Origin: Sphingomonas sp. S2-65
GTDB taxonomy: Bacteria; Pseudomonadota; Alphaproteobacteria; Sphingomonadales; Sphingomonadaceae
Assembly: GCF_021513175.1 (NCBI RefSeq)
Contig: NZ_CP090953.1
Span: 1,545,001-1,609,000 of the forward strand
Direction: 5' to 3'
DNA: 64,000 nt
Shown here: positions 46,155 to 55,222 of the stretch, piece by piece
How positions within the stretch are numbered: the stretch's first letter is position 1
How the letters are laid out: the number at the start of each line of letters is the position of its first letter
The notes under the pieces: model-generated
Database searches by the model: none
Seen by the model: only the letters and a program-made list of their open reading frames with translations
What the model was told of the DNA's origin: nothing
Program-made: the position numbers and the translations under genes

Positions 46155-46736
46155 TCAGGCTTGGACGCGGTGGATGAACGCTTGCACGATCACCTCGAAA
46201 CGCTCGGGATCGTCAAACGCGCGCGCGACGAGCATCGCCCCATAGACGGCCGCCATGAACGTTTCCGCCTCCACTGCGGGCGACGCGTCCAGCTTCATCG
46301 TGCCCTGCTCTACGCCTAGCGAGAGCACATGCTCGAGCCACCTCGCGAGATCGATGAAGTGCCCGCGTACCGACGTCGCGATTTCCGGCGGCAGGCTGGG
46401 CAGCTCCGCGGCAAGCACAGCGGCGAGGCAGAACGGCGCGGTCTGGTCTTTTATGCAGCGTTCCCAATATCCCGTATAAGTCAGAAGCTGCTCCATCGCG
46501 ATCGGTGAGCCTTGCTCGAGCGCCGCGATCTGCGCCCGGATCGCCAGGCGGCCCTGCTCGACCACCCTCACCACCAGATCTACCTTCGACGGAAAGTGGT
46601 GGTGGATGCTGGCCTTGCGGATACCGAAGCGCTCCGCGAGATCAGCATAGCTGAACCCGTTATATCCGCCGCGCATGATGAGCCGGGCAGCCTCTCCCAC
46701 GAGCTTTCCCGCAGTCTCACTCAACACAACCGCCAT
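46155..46736 (-). CDS. TetR-family transcriptional repressor
   Basis: This 193-residue regulator has an N-terminal TetR HTH (GGYNGFSYADLAERFGIRKA, then SIHHHFPSKVDLVVRVVEQG, about residues 23-62). A ligand-binding helical domain follows with CIKDQTAPFCLAAVLAAELP. It lies opposite a membrane-protein gene with a 142-base shared region. Two matching palindromes flank the two promoters, so it probably represses both itself and the membrane protein. The inducer is unknown. Confidence 0.92.
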   Translation of the reverse strand: MAVVLSETAGKLVGEAARLIMRGGYNGFSYADLAERFGIRKASIHHHFPSKVDLVVRVVEQGRLAIRAQIAALEQGSPIAMEQLLTYTGYWERCIKDQTAPFCLAAVLAAELPSLPPEIATSVRGHFIDLARWLEHVLSLGVEQGTMKLDASPAVEAETFMAAVYGAMLVARAFDDPERFEVIVQAFIHRVQA

Positions 46737-46740
46737 CTGA

Positions 46741-46758
46741 ACCTACCTTCCGGTAGGT
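46741..46758. promoter_or_regulatory. TetR operator 1 (perfect palindrome)
   Basis: ACCTACC-TTCC-GGTAGGT is a perfect 7-4-7 inverted repeat, five bases from the tetR start codon and directly after a possible -10 (CATATG, 46760-46765) and -35 (TTGCAA, 46783-46788) on the minus strand. Binding here would block tetR transcription and its ribosome site. Confidence 0.75.
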
Positions 46759-46828
46759 CCATATGTTCTCGGCAGCGCCCATTGCAACGCACCGTGAGCG
46801 GAATCCCGGACTCGCCCTCCAAAGCGCC

Positions 46829-46860
46829 TTGACGAATGATCTACCTACCAACTAGTAGGT
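46829..46860 (+). promoter_or_regulatory. promoter and TetR operator 2 for the membrane protein gene
   Basis: TTGACG at 46829-46834 is a -35 candidate. ACCTACC-AACT-AGTAGGT (46843-46860) repeats operator 1 with one mismatch and covers the spacer and the expected -10 position (46852-46857). It lies 19 bases before the gene start, which has an AGGAG ribosome site. Confidence 0.7.
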
Positions 46861-46878
46861 TGGCATCTTAGGAGATAC

Positions 46879-47472
46879 ATGATGCAACGATCCACGGCCA
46901 CAGGCTACGCAGCTTCCGAAGCGTCCAACTGGCTCAAGCGCTATTACTTCCTCCGGTTCGCAGTGGCAGCGATCTGGGTCGCCATGGCCTTCACGGTCGC
47001 AAAAGAATCGCAGCTCCTCGCCGCCGTCCTGCTCGCCGCCTATCCCGCATGGGACGCAGTCGCGAACATCCTCGATGCACGCCGCAGCGGCGGATTATCC
47101 CGTAACAAGAGCCAGTCGCTGAACGTCCTCGTCAGCCTGGTGACCGCAGCTGCGGTCGGCGTGGCGCTCGGCCACAGCCTCAATGCGGTTCTCGCCATAT
47201 ATGGCGTGTGGGCGGCACTGGCAGGCCTGTTCCAACTCGCGACCGCAATAGGGCGCTGGCGGCGCTTCGGTGCGCAGTGGGTCATGATCCTCAGCGGCGC
47301 CCAGTCGGCGCTCGCCGGCATCTTCTTCATCAAGATGTCCGGCGGCAACGCCCCGGTCGGCATCGTCAACGTCGCGCCCTATGCGGCGTTCGGTGCCTTC
47401 TACTTCCTGGTATCGGCAATCTGGCTGGTGGTCGCCGACGTCCGCCGTGGCGGCGATCGAGCGCCCGCTTGA
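46879..47472 (+). CDS. DUF308-like membrane protein under TetR control
   Basis: This 197-residue protein has about five or six transmembrane helices (YYFLRFAVAAIWVAMAFTVA, LAAVLLAAYPAWDAVANIL, LNVLVSLVTAAAVGVALGH, FGAFYFLVSAIWLVVADV). It resembles the DUF308/HdeD class of small membrane proteins, but no motif proves this. It diverges from the TetR gene and carries the second operator in its promoter. The start at 46879 has AGGAG eight bases upstream. A second ATG follows immediately. Confidence 0.75.
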   Translation: MMQRSTATGYAASEASNWLKRYYFLRFAVAAIWVAMAFTVAKESQLLAAVLLAAYPAWDAVANILDARRSGGLSRNKSQSLNVLVSLVTAAAVGVALGHSLNAVLAIYGVWAALAGLFQLATAIGRWRRFGAQWVMILSGAQSALAGIFFIKMSGGNAPVGIVNVAPYAAFGAFYFLVSAIWLVVADVRRGGDRAPA

Positions 47473-47508
47473 GTTCCTCGGCCGCCAGTCAGCGGGCGGC
47501 GCCGGGCC

Positions 47509-48621
47509 TCAGCCCAGCGCCGCCTTCAGCTTGGCGAAGAACCCGGTCGAATCCGGGCACTCCTCGCCGGTTTCGGTTGCACGGAATTCCTCCAGCAGCT
47601 CGCGCTGGCGCGCGGTCAGCTTGGTCGGCATCTCGACGGTCAGCTGCACCACCAAGTCGCCACGGCCGCGCCCCTGCAGGACCGGCATGCCGACTCCGCG
47701 CTGACGCACTTCGCGGCCCGACTGCGTGCCCGGCAGGATCTTCACGACATGCTGTTCGCCGTCGAGGCCCGGCAGGGTGATCTCGCCACCCAGCGCCGCG
47801 GTGGTGAAGCTGATCGGCGCGCGCGCGTACAGCGTGGTGCCCTCGCGCTCGAAGATCGCGTGCTTCTTGACGTGCAGGAAGATGTACAGGTCGCCCGCCG
47901 GCGCCCCGCGTGCGCCCGCCTCGCCCTCGCCGGTCAGGCGGATGCGCGTGCCTTCGTCGACACCGGGCGGCACGTTGATGCTCAGCGTCTTGGTCTTGTC
48001 GGTACGCCCTTCGCCGCGGCAGTCGCGGCACGGATCGGCGATGACCTGGCCGGCGCCGTGGCAGACCGGGCAGGTCCGCTCGACCATGAAGAAGCCCTGC
48101 TGCGCGCGCACCTTGCCATGGCCGTTGCACTGCTGACAGGTCTTGGCCTGGGTGCCCGGGTTCGCGCCCGATCCGGTGCAGGTTTCGCACACGGCGGAGA
48201 CATCGACGGTGATCTCGGTATTCTTGCCGTGGAAGGCGTCTTCCAGCGTGATGTCCATGTCGTAGCGCAGATCGGCACCACGCAGGTTGGTGCGGCCGCC
48301 CCCGCGTCCGCCCATGAACTCGCCGAACACGCTTTCGAAGATGTCGCTGAACCCGCTAAAGTCCTGCGCGCCGCCGCCGGGACCGCCGCCCTGCTTGAAC
48401 GCGGCATGGCCGAAGCGGTCATACGCCGCGCGCTTCTGCGGGTCCTTCAGGCAGTCATAGGCTTCGCTGATCGCCTTGAACTTGGCCTCGGAGTCGGTGC
48501 ACCCCTGATTCTTGTCGGGATGGTACTTCATCGCGAGCTTGCGATAGGACGACTTGATCGTCGCCGCGTCCGCGGTGCGCTCGCATTCGAGCAGCTCGTA
48601 ATAATCGACTTCGGTGGTCAT
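47509..48621 (-). CDS. dnaJ: chaperone DnaJ
   Basis: This 370-residue cochaperone has the J domain with the HPD motif at 34-36 ([10 protein letters not shown]), then a Gly/Phe-rich region, and four CxxCxGxG zinc repeats ([32 protein letters not shown]). A C-terminal substrate-binding domain follows ([18 protein letters not shown]). The length is normal. It follows dnaK in the same direction, with a 130-base gap occupied by a large inverted repeat that may separate or attenuate the two genes. Confidence 0.98.
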   Translation of the reverse strand: MTTEVDYYELLECERTADAATIKSSYRKLAMKYHPDKNQGCTDSEAKFKAISEAYDCLKDPQKRAAYDRFGHAAFKQGGGPGGGAQDFSGFSDIFESVFGEFMGGRGGGRTNLRGADLRYDMDITLEDAFHGKNTEITVDVSAVCETCTGSGANPGTQAKTCQQCNGHGKVRAQQGFFMVERTCPVCHGAGQVIADPCRDCRGEGRTDKTKTLSINVPPGVDEGTRIRLTGEGEAGARGAPAGDLYIFLHVKKHAIFEREGTTLYARAPISFTTAALGGEITLPGLDGEQHVVKILPGTQSGREVRQRGVGMPVLQGRGRGDLVVQLTVEMPTKLTARQRELLEEFRATETGEECPDSTGFFAKLKAALG

Positions 48622-48629
48622 CTTAAAAG

Positions 48630-48739
48630 CCCTCTCCCCTCCGGGGAGAGGGTTGGGAGAGGGGCAGTCCGATCACGATCGAACCACTCCGTTTACCCCA
48701 CTCCCCCTCTCCCCGACCCTCTCCCCGGAGGGGAGAGGG
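48630..48739. repeat. large inverted repeat between dnaK and dnaJ
   Basis: A left arm of CCCTCTCCCC-TCC-GGGGAGAGGG (48630-48664 with its tail) faces a right arm (48704-48739) that is its near-perfect reverse complement. Each arm can also fold on itself. It is a third class of palindromic intergenic repeat in this window. Confidence 0.75.
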
Positions 48740-48751
48740 AGGGGCGTTTCG

Positions 48752-50662
48752 TTACGCCTTGTTGTCGTCCACCTCGGAGAATTCGGCGTCGACGACTTCT
48801 TCGCCGCCAGCCTCGTTCCCCGCAGCCGCGCCCGCATTCGGCGAGGCATTCTCGGCCGACTGCTTCTCGTAAATCGCCTGACCCAGCTTCATCGCCACCT
48901 GGGCGAGGTTCTGTGCCTTGGCCTGCATCTCGTCGGCGTCGCCGCCTTCGATCGCAGTCTTCGTCTCGGCAACCGCGGCCTCGATCTCGCCCTTCAGCGA
49001 AGCATCGACCTTGTCGCCATTTTCCTGAAGCTGGCGCTCGGTGGTGTGCACCAGGCTCTCGGCATTGTTCTTGGCCTCGGCCGCAGCACGCCGCTTCTTG
49101 TCCTCTTCGGCGAAGCTCTCGGCGTCGCGGACCATCTGCTCGATGTCGTTGTCGCTGAGGCCACCCGAGGCCTGGATGCGGATCTGCTGCTCCTTGCCGG
49201 TGCCCTTGTCCTTGGCCGACACGTTGACCAGGCCGTTGGCGTCGATGTCGAAGGTCACTTCGATCTGCGGCACGCCGCGCGGTGCGGGCGGAATGCCGAT
49301 CAGGTCGAACTGGCCGAGCATCTTGTTGTCGGCCGCCATTTCACGCTCGCCCTGGAAGACGCGGATCGTCACTGCCTGCTGATTGTCATCGGCAGTCGAA
49401 TAGACCTGCGACTTCTTGGTCGGGATCGTGGTGTTGCGGTCGATCATGCGAGTGAACACGCCACCCAGCGTCTCGATGCCGAGCGACAGCGGAGTCACGT
49501 CGAGCAGCAGCACGTCCTTGACGTCGCCCTGAAGCACGCCCGCCTGGATCGCAGCACCGATCGCCACGACTTCGTCGGGGTTCACGCCGGTGTGCGGCTC
49601 CTTGCCGAAGAAGCTCTTCACGATGTCGCGGACCTTGGGCATGCGGGTCATGCCACCCACCAGCACCACTTCGTCGATCGCGTCCGCCTTCAGGCCCGCA
49701 TCGGCCAGCGCCTTGCGGCACGGCTCCAGCGTGCGCTGGATCAGGTCGTCGACCAGGCGCTCGAGTTCGGCGCGGTTGATCGACTTCACCAGGTGCTTCG
49801 GCCCATTGGCGTCGGCGGTGATGAAGGGCAGGTTCACTTCGGTGGTCTGCGCCGAGGAAAGCTCGATCTTCGCCTTTTCGGCGGCTTCCTTCAGCCGCTG
49901 CAGCGCCAGCTTGTCCTTGGTGAGGTCGATGCCCTCGGCCTTGCGGAACTCGTCGGCCAGATACTGAACGATCTTGGAGTCGAAGTCCTCGCCACCCAGG
50001 AAGGTGTCGCCGTTGGTCGCCTTCACTTCGAACACGCCGTCGCCGATTTCCAGCACGGAGATGTCGAAGGTACCGCCGCCAAGGTCATAGACCGCGATGG
50101 TCTTGTTGCTGTCCTTGTCGAGGCCATAGGCAAGCGCAGCCGCGGTCGGCTCGTTGATGATGCGCAGCACTTCCAGGCCAGCGATCTTGCCGGCGTCCTT
50201 GGTCGCCTGGCGCTGGGCGTCGTTGAAGTACGCCGGAACCGTGATGACAGCCTGGCTGACGGTCTCGCCCAGATAGCTCTCGGCGGTTTCCTTCATCTTC
50301 TGCAGGATGAACGCCGAGATCTGCGACGGGCTATACTCTTCGCCGCCCGCCTTCACCCAGGCGTCGCCGTTCGGGCCGCGCGCGATCGCATAGGGCACCA
50401 GTTCGGTGTCCTTCTTGGTCACGGGATCGTCGAAGCGGCGGCCGATCAGGCGCTTCACTGCGAAGATCGTGTTGTCGCCGTTGGTCACTGCCTGGCGCTT
50501 GGCCGGCTGGCCGATCAGACGCTCGCCATCCTTGGCGAAGGCGACGATCGACGGGGTGGTACGTGCACCTTCCGCATTCTCGATGACCTTGGGCTTGCCG
50601 CCCTCCATCACCGCAACGCAGCTGTTGGTCGTCCCCAGATCGATACCGATTACTTTAGCCAT
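48752..50662 (-). CDS. dnaK: chaperone DnaK (Hsp70)
   Basis: This 636-residue chaperone has the N-terminal ATPase motifs ([20 protein letters not shown], then [20 protein letters not shown]) and the substrate-binding domain from about residue 390. The C-terminal tail is Gly/Ala-rich, ending [12 protein letters not shown]. The length is normal. A sigma-32-type promoter lies about 95-120 bases upstream. It precedes dnaJ. grpE is not in the window. Confidence 0.98.
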   Translation of the reverse strand: MAKVIGIDLGTTNSCVAVMEGGKPKVIENAEGARTTPSIVAFAKDGERLIGQPAKRQAVTNGDNTIFAVKRLIGRRFDDPVTKKDTELVPYAIARGPNGDAWVKAGGEEYSPSQISAFILQKMKETAESYLGETVSQAVITVPAYFNDAQRQATKDAGKIAGLEVLRIINEPTAAALAYGLDKDSNKTIAVYDLGGGTFDISVLEIGDGVFEVKATNGDTFLGGEDFDSKIVQYLADEFRKAEGIDLTKDKLALQRLKEAAEKAKIELSSAQTTEVNLPFITADANGPKHLVKSINRAELERLVDDLIQRTLEPCRKALADAGLKADAIDEVVLVGGMTRMPKVRDIVKSFFGKEPHTGVNPDEVVAIGAAIQAGVLQGDVKDVLLLDVTPLSLGIETLGGVFTRMIDRNTTIPTKKSQVYSTADDNQQAVTIRVFQGEREMAADNKMLGQFDLIGIPPAPRGVPQIEVTFDIDANGLVNVSAKDKGTGKEQQIRIQASGGLSDNDIEQMVRDAESFAEEDKKRRAAAEAKNNAESLVHTTERQLQENGDKVDASLKGEIEAAVAETKTAIEGGDADEMQAKAQNLAQVAMKLGQAIYEKQSAENASPNAGAAAGNEAGGEEVVDAEFSEVDDNKA

Positions 50663-50755
50663 GGTCCCTCAGTGGCCCCCAGTTTGAAAAATGATAAACG
50701 CGTGGTTCTCGGCGGCCCTTTTTTAGGCGCCGCAGGGAACCGTTTCCGGCGAGGG

Positions 50756-50783
50756 ATATAGGTGGCCGCGCGCTTGCCGCAAG
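50756..50783 (-). promoter_or_regulatory. sigma-32 (RpoH) promoter for dnaK
   Basis: On the minus strand CTTG (50780-50783), a 17-base spacer and CCTATAT (50756-50762) match the alphaproteobacterial heat-shock consensus CTTG-N17/18-CYTATNT exactly. It leaves a leader of about 85 bases before the dnaK ATG. Confidence 0.82.
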
Positions 50784-50826
50784 ACGGACAAGATTCTACG
50801 ACCCTCCCGAATTGGGAGTCAGCCGG

Positions 50827-51264
50827 ATGCGCGCACTTGTCGGGATCGTTGCGGGAGCGTCGCTGCTCTGTGCCTGTCAGCAGAAGCCTGCCGAGCCGGT
50901 GTTGGAAAAGGCCTGGGCCAGGCTGCCCGCCGTCGCCGGCCGTCCCGGCGCGGCATATTTCACGCTGACCGGCGGCCGCCAGGCCGACAAGGTCGTACAA
51001 ATATCGTCCAGCGCCGCCGGCCGTGCCGAACTGCACGAGACGGTGAAGCAGGACGGCGTCAACGCGATGCGGCCGCTTGGGGAACTCGCCTTGGGCGTCA
51101 ACGAGAGCGTCGTATTCGCGCCGGGCGGCAAGCATGTGATGCTGTTCGACCTCGCGCCGACGGTGAAGCCGGGCGACCGGATCCCCCTGGTCGTAACGTT
51201 CGCCAGCGGCAAGCGGGTGGAGGCGCCGGCCCAGGTCGTCGGTGCGGGCGACCCGCAGCCCTGA
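50827..51264 (+). CDS. PCuAC-type copper chaperone lipoprotein
   Basis: This 145-residue periplasmic protein is called from ATG 50827 (MRALVGIVAGASLLCAC), a lipoprotein signal ending in CAC. The copper motif HX10MX21HXM is exact: the His of ELHETV, Met 11 positions on (NAM), then GGKHVML after 21 residues. PCuAC proteins deliver Cu(I) to cytochrome oxidase CuA or CuB sites. The leader lies divergent to dnaK. The SCO-family partner is not next to it. Confidence 0.94.
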   Translation: MRALVGIVAGASLLCACQQKPAEPVLEKAWARLPAVAGRPGAAYFTLTGGRQADKVVQISSSAAGRAELHETVKQDGVNAMRPLGELALGVNESVVFAPGGKHVMLFDLAPTVKPGDRIPLVVTFASGKRVEAPAQVVGAGDPQP

Positions 51265-51275
51265 GCGGCGCCCGC

Positions 51276-51578
51276 TCAGTCGAAGCGGTTGTACGCGGGC
51301 GGGTCGCTTGCCGGGAAGGACTCGTCCGAGCCCTCGTCGACGCAGTCCCAGACATCGTCCTCGCCTTCGTCCCGCATCGCGCCTGGCCCTGCGTCGCGGG
51401 TCTGGTCGAAGCTGCCCTTCACCGCACCCGATTGGGCGAAGGCGGCGGGCGTGATCTCCTCGCCTTCCTCCACGCGGCGCAGATAGCGGCCCAGCAGGAA
51501 CGCGCCGGCGACCGCGGCGGCAACGCCGAACACTGCCCCGCCGCTTATTCCGATCTTGCGTTTGTTCCCCTGCATCAT
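51276..51578 (-). CDS. small membrane-anchored acidic protein
   Basis: This 100-residue protein starts at ATG 51578 (MMQGNKRKIG) or three bases later. One helix (about 9-28: GISGGAVFGVAAAVAGAFLL) is followed by a short acidic soluble part ending DEGSDESFPASDPPAYNRFD. The final 'SDESFPASDPPA' motif recurs in small alphaproteobacterial proteins of unknown function. Frame and spacing support a real gene. It converges with the PCuAC gene (12 bases). Confidence 0.68.
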   Translation of the reverse strand: MMQGNKRKIGISGGAVFGVAAAVAGAFLLGRYLRRVEEGEEITPAAFAQSGAVKGSFDQTRDAGPGAMRDEGEDDVWDCVDEGSDESFPASDPPAYNRFD

Positions 51579-51710
51579 GCTCTCCAGAATAGGTTCTCGT
51601 GACCTGAAACGTGCCGGGCCCTTCCCGGCTGCATCGCCATCTCGCAATTTGTTCGTCCCGCTTGTCCGCCGCCGCCGCGCCGCTATCCTCCGCGTCCGGG
51701 GGAGTGCACC

Positions 51711-52238
51711 ATGCCGCAGACGATCGACCGTTTCCGTTCCTCGACCGCCGGGTGGCTGCGCGGGTCGCTTGCCGGCTGGGGCACCCTGCTGCTACTGCTC
51801 GCCAGCTTCGTCGCGAGCTTCTATTTCCTGGCGCAGGGCACCTTGCAAGGCACCGCGCTTCTCGCGCCCGCCCTGCTTGCCGCCGCGCTCGGCATTATCG
51901 CCGCGAAGTGGCTGACCAATCTTGCTATCGCCTATGAGGTCACCGACGACCGGCTGATCCTCCACAGCGGCATCGTGATGAAGTCGATCGACGAGATCGA
52001 GCTTTACCGGGTCAAGGACGTGCGGATCGACTTTTCGATCATCAACCAGGCGGCCGACATCGGCACGATCACGCTCTGCTCGTCGGACGAGACCACGCGC
52101 GACCAGCCGCTGGTGATGCGGGACATCCCGCGCGCCCGCGCCCGCCGCGAGAAGCTGCGCACCCTGGTAAATGCCGCCCGCCAAAGCCGCGGCGTCCGCG
52201 AGATCGACTTGGCCGACGAGGACCTAGCCCCGCGCTGA
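51711..52238 (+). CDS. PH-domain (bPH2/YdbS-like) membrane protein
   Basis: This 175-residue protein has two hydrophobic helices in the first 70 residues (LLLLLASFVASFYFLAQGTL, then LLAAALGIIAAKWLTN). A single bacterial PH (YdbS) domain follows: YEVTDDRLILHSGIVMKSID and RVKDVRIDFSIINQAADIGT, then TITLCSSDETTRDQPLVM. The role of such proteins is unknown. The 3' end overlaps the convergent regulator gene by 15 bases. Confidence 0.85.
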   Translation: MPQTIDRFRSSTAGWLRGSLAGWGTLLLLLASFVASFYFLAQGTLQGTALLAPALLAAALGIIAAKWLTNLAIAYEVTDDRLILHSGIVMKSIDEIELYRVKDVRIDFSIINQAADIGTITLCSSDETTRDQPLVMRDIPRARARREKLRTLVNAARQSRGVREIDLADEDLAPR

Positions 52239-53510
52239 GCGCAGCGCGCGCAAGTCGATCCCGAGCCGCTTGACCCGGTAGTAGAAGGTCTTGCGCGGGA
52301 GCCCCAGCGCCTCGATCGCAGCCCCGATCTCGCCTTGCGCAGCAGAGACCGCCTCGAGGATCGCCGCGCGCTCGAACGCGTCCAGCCGATCGGGCAGCGA
52401 GCCGAGCCCCGCCTGTCCATTCTCGCCTTCTTCCAGCCCCAGGCAGATCCGCTCGGTGGTCTTTTCCAGCTCCAGCACGTTGCCCGGCCAGTCTCGCGCG
52501 GCAAGCCGGTGCGCATGATCGGCCAGACTGGTGAGCGTGCAGCCATGCTGCTCGGCAGCGCGCGCGGCGAAATGGGCGAACAGCAGCGGAATGTCGGCGG
52601 CCCGCTCAGCCAGCGGCGGCATCCGCACGGGCACCCCGGCGAGCAAGTGGAACAGCGCCGGTGACACGCGGCTCCGAGTGCCTTCCTCGATCGAGGCGAT
52701 GATCCGCACATCCACCGGATCCGGGTCCCGCGTCTCCAGTCCCACGACCCGCGCCTCCGCCATTCGGGCGAGCCGGTTCTGGAGGTCGGTGCCGGCCAGG
52801 CCGAGATTGTCGAGAAACAGCGTACCGCGATGCGCGCGCTGGACCACGCCGCCCCGCGCGAACAGCTCGCGTTCGACCAGTTCAGCGGGCACCGTCGCGC
52901 AGTCGATCTTGAGGAAGCGGTGCCGCGACCGTCGCCCTGCCCGGTGAACCAGGCGGGCAAAATGCTCCTTGCCCGTCCCCAATTCGCCTTCGATCACCAG
53001 GTCGAGCGCGGCGTCGGCGAGCATCGGGATCATGCCGCGCAGCCGCCGGATCACCGGAGTCTCCCCGACCAGTGCCTCGCCCGCCTGAGCGTCGGCCATT
53101 GCCCGCAGCTCGCGATTTTCCAGAGTAAGCGCCCGCGCTCTTGCGGCACGGGTGACCGCGGCGAGCAGTGCCCCCGGGTCGAACGGTTTGGTCAGGAAGT
53201 CCCACGCGCCTGCCTTGATCGCGCCGACCGCCATCTCGACATCGCCGTGCCCGGTGATCAACACGACCGGCAGCTCCGGATCCCGCGCATGCAAGGTACC
53301 GAACAGCTCGATCCCGGACATGCCGGGCATGCGCACATCGGTGACGACGACTCCCGCAAAGTCCGCGGGGATGCCCGCCAGGGCACTCGCGGCGTCGATG
53401 AACTGGCAGACCTCGAACCCGTTCAGCGAGAGCAGCTGCGCGGTGGCGGCACGCAAATCCTCGTCATCGTCCACCAGCGCGACTAGCGGCATTCGATCGG
53501 TGGCGTTCAT
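52224..53510 (-). CDS. DctD-like response regulator, AAA+ domain lacking GAFTGA
   Basis: This 428-residue regulator has an N-terminal receiver domain (acceptor Asp58 in VVVTDVRMPGMSG), an AAA+ domain and a Fis-type HTH at the C-terminus (AAIEALGLPRKTFYYRVKRL). Walker A is GELGTGKE (175-182), close to the usual GESGTGKE. Walker B reads GTLFLDNLG, with Asn for the usual Glu. Between ELFA (215-218) and GTLFLD only 11 residues remain, where DctD/NtrC proteins have about 22 including GAFTGA. This loop contacts sigma-54, so activation of a sigma-54 promoter looks unlikely. The gene overlaps its kinase by four bases and sits opposite dctA. Confidence 0.9.
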   Translation of the reverse strand: MNATDRMPLVALVDDDEDLRAATAQLLSLNGFEVCQFIDAASALAGIPADFAGVVVTDVRMPGMSGIELFGTLHARDPELPVVLITGHGDVEMAVGAIKAGAWDFLTKPFDPGALLAAVTRAARARALTLENRELRAMADAQAGEALVGETPVIRRLRGMIPMLADAALDLVIEGELGTGKEHFARLVHRAGRRSRHRFLKIDCATVPAELVERELFARGGVVQRAHRGTLFLDNLGLAGTDLQNRLARMAEARVVGLETRDPDPVDVRIIASIEEGTRSRVSPALFHLLAGVPVRMPPLAERAADIPLLFAHFAARAAEQHGCTLTSLADHAHRLAARDWPGNVLELEKTTERICLGLEEGENGQAGLGSLPDRLDAFERAAILEAVSAAQGEIGAAIEALGLPRKTFYYRVKRLGIDLRALRSARG

Positions 53511-55222
53511 GCCCGCCGCATCCCGATCTCGAACCGGGCGCCTTGGCCTGATGGCAGGAGTTTAAGCCAGCCGCCAAGTTCGATCATGATGTCCTGCGAG
53601 ATCACCAGCCCCAGTCCCAGCCCCTTGTCGCGGCTGGTGACAAACGGCGTAAACAGCCGCGCGGCGACACTCTCGGCGACGCCTGAGCCGGTATCGGAGA
53701 CGGCCAGGCGGACATGCTCGGCATCCTCGGCAAGGGTCAGCGTGATTCGCCGCTCCGCGCAGTCGACCAGCGCCTCCAGCGCGTTCTGGAGCAGGTTCAC
53801 CAGCACCTGCTCCAACCGCACCTTGCCACCGATCACCGCGAGCCCAGGCGGGATCGCGGGCAGTTCCAGCGTCACGCTGCGCAATTGCTCCTTCAGGATC
53901 AGCAGCGCGCCGCCGATCACGTCGGCGACCGGCACGGGCCGCATCTCGCCGGCTTGCCGCCGCGAAAAGCCGCGCAGCTCAGCCGTTACCGAACCGATGC
54001 GATCCGCCAGGCGGCCGATCGCCTTCAGGTTCGCGCGCACTTCTTCGGTAGCGCCGCGGTCGAGCAGAGTCTCGCTGGTCTGGGCGTAGGTCCGCACCGC
54101 TGCCACGGGCTGCGCGGTCTCGTGCGCGACGCTGGCGGTGATCTGGCCCAGCGAAGCGAGCCGATTGGCTTGGCGCAACGCTTCGCGCAGATCGGCGGCG
54201 CGCGCCTCGCTATCGGCGCGTTCGTCCATTTCACGGCGCAGATCGGCGGTACGCTGGGCGACCGCGTCTTCCAGCTCGGCGGTGCGCCGGCGTGCCAGCG
54301 TGACGCGCTGGCGCAGCGTCCAGGCCAACGCCGATAGCGCAAGCACCGCCAGGCCCGCGCTCAAGCCGGCGGCGCGCCGTGCGCTCTTGACCGCGGCGCC
54401 CGCTGGCTGGAGCAGGCTGAGCCGCCATCCCGGCTGCGACGTCGCCACTTCCTGCGCGACGAAGCGCTCCCCGCTGTCGGCGAGCACGCCGTCCTCGCCT
54501 GTCAGCGGCAGCGGCGACAACGCCCCACGCGGCACCCGCGTATCCGCGCGGAAGCGTGTCGCGTCGGAAAGCGACAGCGGCAGGCTTGCCGCGAACCGCC
54601 ATTTCGGCCGGCTGGTGACCAGCACGACTCCCAGCGGATTGCGGACGAAGGTGATTCCCCCGGCGCGCGCCCATTCCTGTTCGATCCGGTCGAATTCGAG
54701 TTTGACGACGATCACCCCGCCCGCCGCGGTGCGCCGCGCAAGGTACAGGCCCGGCCGCCGGCTAACCGTGCCCAGCGCATATTGGCTGGCCTCGCCGCGC
54801 ACCCGCGCCTCGCGGAAATAGGGGCGGAAACGGTAGTCCATGCCCTTGAAGCTCTCCGCCGAGCGCCAGTTGCTGGCGGACAAAGCGAACCCCCGGGGCG
54901 AGATCACATAGATGGCCGCCGCGCGAGTCACGCCGGCCAGCAGCTCGAGCTTGCGGTCGAGCGCCGCCTGCGCTTCCGGTGTGCCCCGCACCGCCGCGAT
55001 CACGTCGCGGTCGTCGGCAAGCGTCAGCGGCAGCAGCCGGAACCGCGCGACTTCGCTGTCGAGCAGCGCCGCTCTCAGCCGCGCATCGGTGGCCGCCTGC
55101 ACGCGCAGATCGTCGAGAACGCGGTTGCCGGCGAGGTGACTGGCGGCAAGCACTGCGAGAATGCCGAGAACCACCGTGCCCAGCACCCAGCGCCACCCGC
55201 GCGATTGTCCGTCGAACCGCAT
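53507..55222 (-). CDS. DctB-like sensor histidine kinase
   Basis: This 571-residue membrane kinase is called from ATG 55222 (MRFDGQSRGWRWVLG); the longer open frame runs into the AT-rich promoter region. TM1 is about 11-28 and TM2 about 284-302. They flank a periplasmic sensor with GMDYRFRPYFREA (about 128-140), a motif typical of the DctB C4-dicarboxylate sensor. The H-box is SVAHETAQPVAAV with His367 (HExxQP of the DctB group), followed by LLQNALEA and DTGSG boxes. It is divergent from dctA, as in Rhizobium. It overlaps its regulator gene. Confidence 0.93.
   Translation of the reverse strand: MRFDGQSRGWRWVLGTVVLGILAVLAASHLAGNRVLDDLRVQAATDARLRAALLDSEVARFRLLPLTLADDRDVIAAVRGTPEAQAALDRKLELLAGVTRAAAIYVISPRGFALSASNWRSAESFKGMDYRFRPYFREARVRGEASQYALGTVSRRPGLYLARRTAAGGVIVVKLEFDRIEQEWARAGGITFVRNPLGVVLVTSRPKWRFAASLPLSLSDATRFRADTRVPRGALSPLPLTGEDGVLADSGERFVAQEVATSQPGWRLSLLQPAGAAVKSARRAAGLSAGLAVLALSALAWTLRQRVTLARRRTAELEDAVAQRTADLRREMDERADSEARAADLREALRQANRLASLGQITASVAHETAQPVAAVRTYAQTSETLLDRGATEEVRANLKAIGRLADRIGSVTAELRGFSRRQAGEMRPVPVADVIGGALLILKEQLRSVTLELPAIPPGLAVIGGKVRLEQVLVNLLQNALEALVDCAERRITLTLAEDAEHVRLAVSDTGSGVAESVAARLFTPFVTSRDKGLGLGLVISQDIMIELGGWLKLLPSGQGARFEIGMRRA

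Noticed and set aside
48614..50761. Long plus-strand open frame opposite dnaK
   Set aside because: dnaK is certain. The antisense frame is Leu/Asp/Gly/Arg-rich and meaningless.
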